A stretch of 30,165 bases of DNA from Bacillota bacterium (lineage in GTDB: Bacteria > Bacillota_A > Clostridia > Lachnospirales > WQUN01): positions 1-30,165 of the forward strand of contig WQTQ01000218.1 of the NCBI GenBank assembly GCA_009786175.1, written 5' to 3'. Shown here piece by piece: positions 8,094 through 15,982 of this stretch. The notes below the pieces were generated by a model, which ran no database searches, had not been told where the DNA came from, and worked only from the letters and a program-made list of their open reading frames with translations. Both the position numbers and the translations under genes were made by a program. Each line of letters begins with the position of its first letter. The stretch's first letter is position 1.

Positions 8094-8671
8094 TTACAGC
8101 GTTGTGTCGCTTTCTTGCTGCAACTCGCGTCCATGATCAAAAACATAGTACATAAGCCACATAAAGCCCGCCAACATTATAGTTGCAAAACTGGGATTGG
8201 ATATAAGCGCGTTGACGGTAAAAAAGATTACAACATAAAAAAACCGGCGTACCATTGCTGTGCTAAATGGGGATACCCCACTTCTAAGCTGTTTAAATAT
8301 CATACGCAAATACAGCATAGCACCTATGGCTATTAAGCCGCCAACCACCGCAACAAACAAAACAAGCACTAAGCTGCCTACAGGCGAAAAGTCTGCAGGA
8401 GCATTTGTTATAGTAAAAGTGGTCGCGCGCAGTGGCAGCATAGGAAGAAACACATTAACACTACCTGCTTGCAGCCGATAAACATCGAAGGCAAGCGGAC
8501 GGAATCCTACTGTCACAACATCCACCGCAGTGCTTAAAAGAGCATTATCTCCGCTATAACTGTTTGAACAATAACAACCGCATAAGTAACTATTGCCACT
8601 CCCAGTATTTTATGGGCGGTTTTGCTAAACCCTCTTATGTCGCCTAATGACATTTCGTTTTGATTTTTCAT
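8094..8671 (-). pseudogene. DUF2975 membrane protein, frameshifted
   Basis: Two frames together make one DUF2975 protein. The first starts at ATG 8671 (AGAGAGGTAGATGCGAA in front) and encodes ~45 residues with a hydrophobic helix (KILGVAIVTYAVVIVQTVI), ending at TAA in CTCTTTTAAGC (about 8533-8543). The second, one base back in phase, continues with STAVDVVTVGFRPLAF and two further hydrophobic segments to 8094. Adding one T to the TTTT run restores LFLSTAVDVV. Possible explanations are a real one-base deletion, an assembly error, or -1 slippage at CTCTTTTA. DUF2975 proteins usually have four membrane helices and act with the adjacent XRE regulator; their function is not well known. Confidence 0.8.
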
Positions 8672-8703
8672 TTCGCATCTACCTCTCTGAAATTTATAAA
8701 CAC

Positions 8704-8732
8704 AATTTACCACGTCACCGCACGTTTGTCAA
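8704..8732 (-). promoter_or_regulatory. Promoter of DUF2975-XRE operon
   Basis: On the minus strand: TTGACA (8727-8732), a 17-nt spacer, TAAATT (8704-8709). It lies 33 nt ahead of the DUF2975 start codon. Confidence 0.75.
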
Positions 8733-8738
8733 CTATTT

Positions 8739-8757
8739 TTTAACGATAATCGTTAAA
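8739..8757. promoter_or_regulatory. 19-bp palindromic operator candidate
   Basis: TTTAACGAT-A-ATCGTTAAA is a perfect 9-1-9 inverted repeat, 6 bp upstream of the -35 box of the DUF2975-XRE promoter and between two divergent transcription units. It is a plausible binding site for the XRE protein; the assignment is inferred from position. Confidence 0.55.
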
Positions 8758-8774
8758 TATTTTTCGCTAAACGT

Positions 8775-8820
8775 ATTTACACAATTTGTAGCTGTAAATG
8801 TATCACTTTTATGTTACACT
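8775..8820 (+). promoter_or_regulatory. Probable promoter and inverted repeat for the LytTR operon
   Basis: An extended -10 TGTTACACT ends at 8820, about 40 nt ahead of the GTG start. An inverted repeat, ATTTACA (8775-8781) and TGTAAAT (8793-8799) with an 11-bp gap, overlaps the -35 area and may be a site for the LytTR protein itself. No good -35 is seen. Confidence 0.4.
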
Positions 8821-8859
8821 ATGCACAGTACTCCATTCCCATGCAGTGGTGGTGACAAC

Positions 8860-9297
8860 GTGAAAATTATAATTGAACCGCCCGGTGTAGGCGAAGAAGA
8901 GCAGATAATAGTAAAATGTCACAACATTCCGCCGGATTTATTGCGCATATTAAATGCGTTTAAAGCGCAAGACAATATGCTGGTGGGCTATGTGGGCAAC
9001 GAAATACACCGGGTCGCCCCAAAAGACATTTTTTATATCGACACCGTAGACAACAAAACCTTCCTTTATTGCGAAAAAGACGTATACGAGTCTAAGCAAA
9101 AACTATACGAGTTGGAAAAAATATTAACCAACGGCGATTTTTTGCGTATATCCAAATCCGTAATCGTTAATCTGAGCAAAATCAAGTCCCTTTCCCCTGC
9201 CCTATCCGGCAGGCTGGAGGCTGTTTTGCATAATAATGAATCAGTAATTATTTCCCGCCAATACGTAGGCGAGTTAAAGAAAATTTTTGGGATATAG
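8860..9297 (+). CDS. LytTR-domain transcriptional regulator
   Basis: A 145-residue stand-alone LytTR DNA-binding protein without a receiver domain. The LytTR fold is visible from residue ~50: VGNEIHRVAPKDIFYIDTVDNK, then LYELEKILTNGDFLRISKSVIVNLSKI, and ending ISRQYVGELKKIFGI. The start is GTG at 8860 with GGTGGTG upstream; the open frame extends further back but has no ribosome binding site there. It is followed 12 nt later by a DUF3021 gene. LytTR-DUF3021 pairs are common in Bacillota, with the membrane protein thought to modulate the regulator. Confidence 0.93.
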   Translation: MKIIIEPPGVGEEEQIIVKCHNIPPDLLRILNAFKAQDNMLVGYVGNEIHRVAPKDIFYIDTVDNKTFLYCEKDVYESKQKLYELEKILTNGDFLRISKSVIVNLSKIKSLSPALSGRLEAVLHNNESVIISRQYVGELKKIFGI

Positions 9298-9309
9298 GAG
9301 GGAAGTAAT

Positions 9310-9726
9310 TTGGATACATTCAAACGCATGGTTACTAATATAATATTTATATTTGGCGTAGCTGTTTTGGCCATGTATATTGACAGACTGGTTTTTAGCG
9401 GTAACATAATAGAAGTAAGCACCCTTACAGGGTTGTTGGCCATAAGTATTTTAGCCAGCTTCCTTCCGCTTATTTTCTACTCTAAAAAAGAACTAACCAG
9501 GCGTCAAATGCTTGTACGCTCAGGTATTCATACCCTGGCAATCTTAGTGGTTGTATTGTTGGTGGCAACCATTATGGGTTGGATAATTTGGACAGAGCCG
9601 TTCCGGATTATTGTGCTTACCGGGCTTGTAATAATTATGTGTGTATTTACAGGCCTGCTGGCCGAGCGCAAGTCTAAAAAGCTTGCAGATGAATTAAACG
9701 AGAAATTGAAAGAGCGTTATAAGTAA
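9310..9726 (+). CDS. DUF3021 family membrane protein
   Basis: A 138-residue protein with four hydrophobic segments (about residues 10-28, 40-57, 74-93, 97-118) and a charged C-terminal tail (AERKSKKLADELNEKLKERYK). The start is TTG at 9310, chosen because GGAGGGAAGTAAT precedes it directly and begins at the stop of the LytTR gene. Topology and pairing match the DUF3021 family. It is probably the membrane partner of the LytTR regulator. Confidence 0.88.
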   Translation: MDTFKRMVTNIIFIFGVAVLAMYIDRLVFSGNIIEVSTLTGLLAISILASFLPLIFYSKKELTRRQMLVRSGIHTLAILVVVLLVATIMGWIIWTEPFRIIVLTGLVIIMCVFTGLLAERKSKKLADELNEKLKERYK

Positions 9727-9781
9727 AACCCGAAAGCCAGTTTTGGGGCTAATCCCATTAAAATAAAAGGAGGCATTATTT

Positions 9782-10078
9782 ATGTCAGTAGTAGGAACCT
9801 ACAAGGTGTCGGCAGACACACCAATCGGAAGAAGGACATTTGAAATTTCTGTTTTTGAAGGCGGAGACGGCCATTCCGGTATTCTTAAGACGGAAGAACG
9901 CACTTACGAGCTGGACAAAGTGAAAGTAAATGAGAACAATTTTACTTTCCAGGTTAATTTGAAATTACCCATGGGCGATGTGTACGCCACATTTGACTGC
10001 AATGTACATGAAGACATGATTTCCGGCGAAGTTATTACCGCCTTTGCCACCGTGGATATACGCGGACAGAAAATTTAA
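9782..10078 (+). CDS. Small beta-rich protein of unknown function
   Basis: A 98-residue protein with a strong ribosome binding site (AAAAGGAGGCATTATTT). I do not recognise a named family. The sequence alternates short polar and hydrophobic stretches (TYKVSADTPIGRRTFEISVFEG ... MGDVYATFDCNVHEDMISGEVITAFATVDIRGQKI, split here by an ellipsis), which suggests an all-beta fold such as a small barrel; it has no signal peptide. It may be co-transcribed with the LytTR pair 55 nt upstream, and a strong terminator follows. Confidence 0.75.
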   Translation: MSVVGTYKVSADTPIGRRTFEISVFEGGDGHSGILKTEERTYELDKVKVNENNFTFQVNLKLPMGDVYATFDCNVHEDMISGEVITAFATVDIRGQKI

Positions 10079-10104
10079 GCATTATAACTTTATGAAAACA
10101 GTGC

Positions 10105-10155
10105 GCCCGGTAACCGCGCCCTACATTAGGGTGTGGCTGCCGGGCATTTTTAGTT
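10105..10155 (+). terminator. Rho-independent terminator
   Basis: GCCCGG (10105-10110) pairs with CCGGGC (10140-10145), with an inner CCGCGCCCTA/TAGGGTGTGG stem and a CAT loop, followed by ATTTTTAGTTTT. It ends the transcript of the small beta-rich protein. Confidence 0.85.
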
Positions 10156-10227
10156 TTACATATATGCAACTTACCCCCTCTTTTTTGCATTTCACCCACA
10201 ACATACAGCAAGTCGCTGTTTTGCACG

Positions 10228-10256
10228 TTGAACTCATAAACCACAGGCGATATGCT
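10228..10256 (+). promoter_or_regulatory. Promoter of the MFS transporter gene
   Basis: TTGAAC (10228-10233), 17-nt spacer, TATGCT (10251-10256), about 45 nt ahead of the start codon. Confidence 0.55.
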
Positions 10257-10301
10257 TCGTACCTATTCAACGAAAAGAACAAATTCAGGAGGAGCAAAGT
10301 C

Positions 10302-11537
10302 ATGTTAAATTTATTTAAGGAAAACCGCAATTTCAGAAATTTTTTGCTGTATCAAGGCTTCAAAGGCATAGGCAGTGGGATCTTTGCCATTTTTATGATG
10401 TGGGTTGTACATTCTCAATATCAAAACCCGTTTTACACAGGGGTGGCCGGGTTTATGTTCGCAGCCCCAAATGTTGTCGGCTTTATAGCCGGGCCGTACG
10501 TTGACAGGCACAATAAAGTCTGGCTTATAAGGGCAATGTGCCTTGTACAGCTTTTGGTTGTGGGGCTTTTACTTGTTAACACATACGCGTTTGGGGCGTG
10601 GGTTTTATTTCTTGTAATATTGGTGTTCCAAATTGCTAACATGATTAGCATCCCTGCGGAAACCGCATACCTGCCAACCATCGTAGACAGCGGTGACCTT
10701 ATTAAGGCCAATGCCTCTATCAGGATTTCTGCCACAATTACAGGCCTTGTGATAGGTGTCTTTTTGTACTTATCAATGGCCAGAGGCACGGAATTTTCTA
10801 TAGCCTATGCCGTAAACGCCGCGGTATTGTTTTTGGGTTTAGTATTTGCTGTACTAATGAAAAGCGCGGTGGCGCAAAAACCGGAAGAAAAGGATACAAG
10901 GAATTATCTCGCCGAACTGAAGGCCGGTTTAGTCTATGTAAGAAGCGATGCTTTGGCACACTTGGTTCTTGTGTTTATTTTCTCCGGTATTTTGGGCCAC
11001 ATGGCACACGTAAACCTGCCCATGTTCGCCGAAATACACTCTGGCGAAGCTTCCGGATACATTATTTTATCCGTCATTGGTTTACTTGGCGGGCTTATCG
11101 GCAGCTACATTGCCAGGGCCATAGGGGCTAAATACGAATTGTCAAAAATATTTACCGCAGGCTTTTTGTTAATGGGAATAATCCGAATAATTTTTATTTA
11201 TGTAATACAAGACAGCTTTACCCGCTCTATTTGGATACTGGCCCTGTATGTGGGGCTTGGCGCGGCAATAGGCATCTTTTTTCAGTCGCTGCAACAAAAA
11301 CTCCTTCCGGAGAAAATTATCGGCAGGGTTAGTACAATACTTACAAGCCTGTTTAGTGTTGCGGCGGCACTGGGCTCTCTGCTGGGCGGGGTAATGGGCT
11401 CGCTTTTGCCAAATGTTGATACGGTTTTCATAATCCAGGGTGTTTCCTACATTGTAATCAGTCTGTTTATGTTCCTGTCTGTTCGCATTAGAAAACTGCC
11501 AAAAATAAGCGAAGTTGTGCCTATGGGCACGGAATAA
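10302..11537 (+). CDS. MFS transporter, likely efflux type
   Basis: A 411-residue membrane protein with about 12 hydrophobic helices. It begins with NRNFRNFLLYQGFKGIGSGI and has the MFS loop 2-3 signature as GPYVDRHNKVWLI. It resembles the MFS_3/enterobactin-exporter-like group of Bacillota, which export small molecules; the substrate cannot be inferred. The start is ATG at 10302 behind CAGGAGGAGCAAAGTC; the frame is open further upstream across the previous terminator, so longer starts are rejected. It has its own promoter. Confidence 0.9.
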   Translation: MLNLFKENRNFRNFLLYQGFKGIGSGIFAIFMMWVVHSQYQNPFYTGVAGFMFAAPNVVGFIAGPYVDRHNKVWLIRAMCLVQLLVVGLLLVNTYAFGAWVLFLVILVFQIANMISIPAETAYLPTIVDSGDLIKANASIRISATITGLVIGVFLYLSMARGTEFSIAYAVNAAVLFLGLVFAVLMKSAVAQKPEEKDTRNYLAELKAGLVYVRSDALAHLVLVFIFSGILGHMAHVNLPMFAEIHSGEASGYIILSVIGLLGGLIGSYIARAIGAKYELSKIFTAGFLLMGIIRIIFIYVIQDSFTRSIWILALYVGLGAAIGIFFQSLQQKLLPEKIIGRVSTILTSLFSVAAALGSLLGGVMGSLLPNVDTVFIIQGVSYIVISLFMFLSVRIRKLPKISEVVPMGTE

Positions 11538-11599
11538 TGTAACATCTCCCGCCTGTGTTTCATATTATAGCGTGAACCATAGAACGAGGGAGGCTTTAT

Positions 11600-12241
11600 A
11601 TGACATGGACAATTGCCATTATACAAGCGGCAGCCATCGCGGTTTCAATTTCAGTAGACGCGCTGGCTGCCGCTTTTGCTTACGGATGCAAAAAAATTAC
11701 AATTCCATTGCTGTCGCTGGTTATAGTCAACTTAATTTGCACCGGGGTAATTGGGGCCTCTTTTTTATTTGGCACCGTGCTCGCCCAGTACATTTCGCAA
11801 ATATTTGCCGCGGGGCTGGCATTTGCTATATTATTTCTGATTGGCATCACAAAATTGTTCGACAGCATTACAAAGTCCATAATCCAAAAATACACGGAAA
11901 TTAACAAGGAAATAAAATTGTCCGCGTTTAATTTTAAACTGGTGATGCGCATTTACGCCAGTCCGGAAGCCGCGGACGTAGACATTTCTAAATCCATTTC
12001 CCCGCGGGAAGCAGCAGTACTGGCAGTTTCCCTGTCTTTAGACGGTTTTGCAGTGGGACTTAGCGCGGCTATAATTGGTGTAAACGGACTGACTTTAGTC
12101 TTTTTCACGCTGGCCACCGGATTCGCCGCTCTATTCTTAGGTAGTTGGCTGGGCAATAAAGCGGCAGATAAACTGGCATTTAATATTTCATGGCTGGCGG
12201 GTGCCATATTAATTGGGTTGGCGTTTATGCAATTAGCTTAA
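11600..12241 (+). CDS. ytaF: Sporulation membrane protein YtaF (MntP-like)
   Basis: A 213-residue membrane protein with about six hydrophobic helices in two homologous halves, each opening with a conserved Asp motif: AVSISVDALAAAFAYG near residue 20 and AVSLSLDGFAVGLSAA in the second half. These are typical of the MntP/YtaF manganese-exporter-like superfamily, and the length and cytoplasmic middle loop fit YtaF, which is associated with sporulation. The ATG at 11600 follows GGGAGGCTTTAT. It lies 62 nt after the MFS gene with no terminator seen, so co-transcription is possible. Confidence 0.88.
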   Translation: MTWTIAIIQAAAIAVSISVDALAAAFAYGCKKITIPLLSLVIVNLICTGVIGASFLFGTVLAQYISQIFAAGLAFAILFLIGITKLFDSITKSIIQKYTEINKEIKLSAFNFKLVMRIYASPEAADVDISKSISPREAAVLAVSLSLDGFAVGLSAAIIGVNGLTLVFFTLATGFAALFLGSWLGNKAADKLAFNISWLAGAILIGLAFMQLA

Positions 12242-12248
12242 ATTTTAC

Positions 12249-12276
12249 TTGTCAAAACCTAATCGCGGTGTATAAT
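12249..12276 (+). promoter_or_regulatory. Promoter of the UroD-like/GH130 operon
   Basis: TTGTCA (12249-12254), 16-nt spacer, perfect TATAAT (12271-12276), 40 nt ahead of the start codon. Confidence 0.7.
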
Positions 12277-12316
12277 TGACAAAAACAGCCAAGTTCAATA
12301 CAGAAAGGATTTTGCC

Positions 12317-13381
12317 ATGTTTACTTGCAAACCGGATTATGAACAGGCGCAAAAGAACATTAACGCCTTTTGGGAACATGAAGATATAGGCCGCCCCTTG
12401 GTTAACTTGTCATATCCCAAACCAAACGCAAAACCCTTCCCGTACAAGCAGTACGCCACACAAAAAGAAGCATGGCTGGATTTGGAATACCGCACGGAAC
12501 AAGCGGCCCACTGGATGGAGAACACCGTATTTTGCGCGGAAGCCATGCCCGTGGTCATGCCAAATATGGGGCCGGAAATTATTTCCGCCTGGGCAGGCTG
12601 CCCCTACCACTTTGGCGAAACCACCACCTGGACAGACCCTTGCGTGTTCGACTGGGAAAAAGACAAAGCCGTTATCGACATGGGGCACCCGCTTTTCCGT
12701 AAGCTGGAAGATTTCACCTGCCTGCTGCTGGAAAGGGGAAAGGGCAGCTTTATCGTGGGCCTTACAGACCTGCACCCGGGCGCAGACCACCTTGCGGCCC
12801 TGCGGGACCCGGCGCAACTGGCCATAGATTTATTGGAATGCCCGGACGTGGTTAAAACCAAGCTGGCAGAGTCCTACAAGGAATACTTCCCCGCATACGA
12901 CCATTTTGTGGATATGTTAAAGCAATGTGGGATGCCCATAGCTTCCTGGATACCCATACCGTCCGAAACCCGTATGTACATCCCCAGTAACGACTTTTCC
13001 ATTATGATTAGCACAAAAATGTTTGAGGAATTTTTCCTGGACGGGTTAGTGCAGGAATGCAAGCATTATGACAAAAGCGTGTACCACCTGGACGGGCCGG
13101 GCGCGTTGCGGCACTTGGATACGCTGTTGGGCATCAAAGAGCTAAACGCCATCCAGTGGGTACCCGGCGACGGACAAGAGTGGGTTAAGCCGTGGATAGA
13201 CGTGTTTAAACGGATACTGGCCGCAGGCAAGTCTGTTATGGCCTACCCATCGAACATGGCGGATTTGCAATTGCTGATGGACAACCTGCCCGCCAAAGGC
13301 TTGTACATTCAAATGTGGGGCGTTGGGAATGAAGATGAAGCCCGGGATTTGATGAAGATAATTGAAGGTTGGAAACGATAA
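12317..13381 (+). CDS. Uroporphyrinogen decarboxylase-like (URO-D superfamily) protein
   Basis: A 354-residue TIM-barrel-type protein of the URO-D superfamily. The C-terminal part carries the family-like [19 protein letters not shown] and [10 protein letters not shown], and the N-terminal half has a helical insert ([21 protein letters not shown]). It is unlikely to be the heme enzyme HemE: the typical N-terminal HemE motif is absent and no heme genes are near. Relatives act in corrinoid methyl transfer or are of unknown role in sugar loci. It is followed 19 nt later by a mannoside phosphorylase, so a role linked to glycan breakdown is suggested by context only. AGAAAGGATTTTGCC precedes the ATG. 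Confidence 0.82.
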   Translation: MFTCKPDYEQAQKNINAFWEHEDIGRPLVNLSYPKPNAKPFPYKQYATQKEAWLDLEYRTEQAAHWMENTVFCAEAMPVVMPNMGPEIISAWAGCPYHFGETTTWTDPCVFDWEKDKAVIDMGHPLFRKLEDFTCLLLERGKGSFIVGLTDLHPGADHLAALRDPAQLAIDLLECPDVVKTKLAESYKEYFPAYDHFVDMLKQCGMPIASWIPIPSETRMYIPSNDFSIMISTKMFEEFFLDGLVQECKHYDKSVYHLDGPGALRHLDTLLGIKELNAIQWVPGDGQEWVKPWIDVFKRILAAGKSVMAYPSNMADLQLLMDNLPAKGLYIQMWGVGNEDEARDLMKIIEGWKR

Positions 13382-13400
13382 TGTAAAAGGAGACTCTACC

Positions 13401-14576
13401 ATGGACAAAAAACAATTTGACAAACGCTTAGAATTGTTAACCAATGAGCACGACGAACTTGTAAACCGTAAAAACGAAATTAACGGCTTGGGTAACGGCT
13501 GGTATGACCGTTACAAAAACCCGGTACTAACCGCGGGCCACGTTCCACTATTTTGGAAGTACGACCTTAACCACGAAACCAACCCATACCTAATGGAACG
13601 TCTGGGAATCAACTGCGTTTTCAACCCGGGTGCAATAGAGCATGAAGGCAAATACCTGCTTATAGCCCGCGTAGAAGGCTACGACCGTAAGTCATTCTTT
13701 GCTATTGCGCAAAGCGACAACGGCATAGACGGCTTCCGCTTTTGGGATTATCCAATTTTGCTGCCGGAAACAGAAAACCCGGACACAAACGTCTACGACA
13801 TGCGCCTTGTAAAACACGAAGACGGCTACATATACGGCCTTTTCTGCACAGAGCGCAAAGACCCCAACGCCCCTGCGGGCGACATGCAATCTGCCATTGC
13901 CCAATGCGGCATTGTCCGCACAAAAGACCTTAAAAATTGGGAACGCCTGCCGGACCTAAAAACCAACGTATCCCAGCAGCGTAACGTGGTGCTTCACCCG
14001 GAATTTGTAAACGGTAAATACGCTTTCTACACCCGCCCTTCCGATGACTTTATAAACGTCGGTTCCGGCGGCGGCATTGGCTGGGCCTATTCCGATACAA
14101 TGGAAAACCCCGTTGTTGACCACGAAGAAATCATAAATAAACGCGTATACCATACCATTAACGAAGGCAAAAACGGCCAGGGTCCTGCCCCCATAAAAAC
14201 ATCAAAAGGCTGGCTGCACCTTGCCCACGGCGTAAGAAACACCGCCGCCGGGCTGCGTTATGTACTTTACGTTTTCCTTAGCGATTTAAACGAACCGTGG
14301 AAAGTGACCCACACCCCCGGCGGCTACTTCCTTGCCCCTCAAGGGGAAGAGCGCGTTGGTGACGTGTCCAATGTAGTTTTCTGCAACGGCGCGATAACTA
14401 AAGACAACGGCGATGTTTACATCTACTACGCCTCTTCCGACACACGCTGCCATGTAGTTACCACCACCGTGGACAGGCTGCTTGATTATGTACTAAACAC
14501 CCCAAGTGACGGGCTGCGCTCCTATGCTTCTGTAGAGCAGCGGATTGCGTTGATTGATAAAAATTTGAAGAGGTAA
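13401..14576 (+). CDS. GH130 family mannoside phosphorylase (likely 4-O-beta-D-mannosyl-D-glucose phosphorylase)
   Basis: A 391-residue glycoside hydrolase family 130 enzyme. GH130 phosphorylases split beta-mannosides with phosphate, giving mannose 1-phosphate. Visible motifs: [19 protein letters not shown], the region around YDMRLV that holds the catalytic Asp, the phosphate-contacting RPSD, and [18 protein letters not shown]. The N-terminal extension ([19 protein letters not shown]) and full length fit the GH130_1 subgroup, which acts on mannosylglucose released from mannan. No mannanase or epimerase gene is nearby. The ATG at 13401 follows AAAAGGAGACTCTACC; it is downstream of the URO-D-like gene in the same operon. 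Confidence 0.92.
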   Translation: MDKKQFDKRLELLTNEHDELVNRKNEINGLGNGWYDRYKNPVLTAGHVPLFWKYDLNHETNPYLMERLGINCVFNPGAIEHEGKYLLIARVEGYDRKSFFAIAQSDNGIDGFRFWDYPILLPETENPDTNVYDMRLVKHEDGYIYGLFCTERKDPNAPAGDMQSAIAQCGIVRTKDLKNWERLPDLKTNVSQQRNVVLHPEFVNGKYAFYTRPSDDFINVGSGGGIGWAYSDTMENPVVDHEEIINKRVYHTINEGKNGQGPAPIKTSKGWLHLAHGVRNTAAGLRYVLYVFLSDLNEPWKVTHTPGGYFLAPQGEERVGDVSNVVFCNGAITKDNGDVYIYYASSDTRCHVVTTTVDRLLDYVLNTPSDGLRSYASVEQRIALIDKNLKR

Positions 14577-14577
14577 G

Positions 14578-14662
14578 TTTTGCGAGGACGAAGGACAAAG
14601 CAATCCAGTGACTTTTACACAGCTTTAAAGTCGCTGGATTGCTTCGCCTTTGGCTCGCAAAA
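14578..14662. repeat. Long inverted repeat after GH130 gene
   Basis: The outer arms TTTTGCGAG (14578-14586) and CTCGCAAAA (14654-14662) surround an 18-bp stem: AAGCAATCCAG-T-GACTTT (14598-14615) against AAAGTC-G-CTGGATTGCTT (14627-14644). It starts 2 nt after the GH130 stop. It may serve as terminator, although no U-run follows, or be a small palindromic mobile element. Confidence 0.75.
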
Positions 14663-14727
14663 CAACCCATTGTCGTGCCTTCACCAAATCCAAGGCACAT
14701 CATATCTTTGAATATTTTCATCCGCGC

Positions 14728-15182
14728 TTAAGTCACCCACGGCTTTTTACCATTAAGCCAACCATTTTCTTTCCAGTGCAAATAATCTTTTGTGTGTTCA
14801 CGTCCAGCTTTTCGTTCCGATTTATCAATCATATTTTGAGCCATTTTCATTATGAAAAACAATCCTTTAATTTTAAGCCGCGGCTTCACATTTTTTCGGG
14901 CTTTTAGCTTTTTTGCAATGCGCTTACAACGTATCTCAAATTCGGATTTTCGTTTTTGATCAACATCATCCCACTTTGCTTGGAAAAGGGCTTGTTTTAT
15001 GACATAAGTATGAGCGACACCCCAAAAATCAAGGCTATCTTTTATGTCACGGGCAGTCTTGCTCATGCCCTGACCGATTGCACTTTAATGTTATGCCCAG
15101 TTCCCATTGCCGACAAAAATATCTCTTTCATAGAAAAGGTACACCCTTTTTGCTCTGTGCCGTTTATTACAACTATATTCAT
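14728..15182 (-). pseudogene. Flavodoxin-like NAD(P)H-dependent oxidoreductase, internally deleted
   Basis: The first frame starts at ATG 15182 behind AGAGAGGTACATGAAAA and reads MNIVVINGTEQKGCTFSMKE, the FMN-binding start of this flavodoxin-fold family; it stops at TGA after ~39 residues (15063-15065). The second frame overlaps it and carries the family C-terminus to 14728: GQGMSKTARDIKDSLDFWGV at the start and HTKDYLHWKENGWLNGKKPW near the end. The middle of the usual ~230-residue protein (about 80-100 residues) is missing, so this is an internal deletion plus phase change. The promoter at 15239-15267 is intact, which suggests recent decay. The 112-residue second part could be mistaken for a stand-alone hypothetical gene. 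Confidence 0.75.
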
Positions 15183-15238
15183 TTTTCATGTACCTCTCTA
15201 AATGTAATAATGTTCGCCAGACTACTTCACCTATAACA

Positions 15239-15267
15239 ACTATACCATAGGCAAACGACTCTCTCAA
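15239..15267 (-). promoter_or_regulatory. Promoter of the flavodoxin-like pseudogene
   Basis: On the minus strand: TTGAGA (15262-15267), 17-nt spacer, TATAGT (15239-15244), 56 nt before the start codon. Confidence 0.65.
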
Positions 15268-15274
15268 CACATTT

Positions 15275-15298
15275 GTTTCGCAAGCCCCTTGGCGAAAC
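15275..15298 (-). terminator. Weak hairpin after the ABC permease gene
   Basis: GTTTCGC (15275-15281) pairs with GCGAAAC (15292-15298), starting 19 nt beyond the permease stop. No U-run follows on the minus strand, so terminator activity is uncertain. Confidence 0.35.
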
Positions 15299-15316
15299 TA
15301 CATACCTGCGCACCTG

Positions 15317-15982
15317 CTAAAAATTATGTTTTGCGTACATTTTCTTGGTAATTAAGTACGACACCACAAATACCGCATAAGCAATAACAAGAATCAACAC
15401 CGGTAAAATTACAGCGGGTATCGCAAACGTGTTTTCTGCCCAGTTTAGCGCGTACCCCACGGCGGCACCGGCTGCAGAAACAAGGATAATCCCTACCATA
15501 GCAATACCGGAAATTATGCTTTCTGCTATTCTTGTTAAGGCCAATGGGAAAAGTATGGCGTAATAAAGCAGGGCAGAAAATAAAGGTGACGCAATGCTGC
15601 TTAAAGTTAACCCCACGGTAAAAGCAGGAATAGTTTCATGGGAAGTTGTGCCTAAAATTGCCAGTGCCGCAATAAAAAATGGTACACCGGCTATAGATAC
15701 AATACCCACTTGCAAAAACTGTGCTTTAATTACATCTATCCTTCGCAGCGGCATTGTAAGCTGAAAACGCTCCCATTTATCTGCCGCCCCCATTTGCAGT
15801 ACAAGGGAATAAACGGGTAAAACGATTATTACAATGCCCAGCATCCCATAAACCATAATTTCTCCCGTAAAAAATACGAACACTACAGCCGCTAAAAATA
15901 TTGCAAGGTATATCAGCAAATTACCTTTTGATGAATTAAATGAAACAGTCAAAAGCCCTACCATTGGTTTGTTAGTTTGCAT
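15317..15982 (-). CDS. ABC-2 type transporter permease
   Basis: A 221-residue membrane protein with six hydrophobic segments, of the ABC-2_2 permease type. It begins NKPMVGLLTVSFNSSKGNLL and has the cytoplasmic segment GAADKWERFQLTMPLRRIDVIKAQF, with ERFQLTMPLRR being typical of permeases in YtrA-type operons. Its start overlaps the 3' end of the ATPase gene by 11 nt, and GGGGAGAAAAATA precedes the ATG. Together with the ATPase it forms an exporter of unknown substrate, in related operons often linked to cell-envelope stress or peptide antibiotics. Confidence 0.9.
   Translation of the reverse strand: MQTNKPMVGLLTVSFNSSKGNLLIYLAIFLAAVVFVFFTGEIMVYGMLGIVIIVLPVYSLVLQMGAADKWERFQLTMPLRRIDVIKAQFLQVGIVSIAGVPFFIAALAILGTTSHETIPAFTVGLTLSSIASPLFSALLYYAILFPLALTRIAESIISGIAMVGIILVSAAGAAVGYALNWAENTFAIPAVILPVLILVIAYAVFVVSYLITKKMYAKHNF

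Noticed and set aside
10044..10301. N-terminal extension of the MFS protein
   Set aside because: It would cross a strong terminator and promoter; the ATG at 10302 has a good ribosome binding site and a family-like start.
12317..13381. HemE (heme biosynthesis uroporphyrinogen decarboxylase)
   Set aside because: Only superfamily-level similarity is visible, the characteristic HemE N-terminus is missing and the partner gene is a glycoside phosphorylase.
14728..15066. Stand-alone 112-residue hypothetical gene
   Set aside because: Its sequence matches the C-terminus of a flavodoxin-fold reductase whose N-terminus is encoded just upstream in another phase; called as one pseudogene instead.
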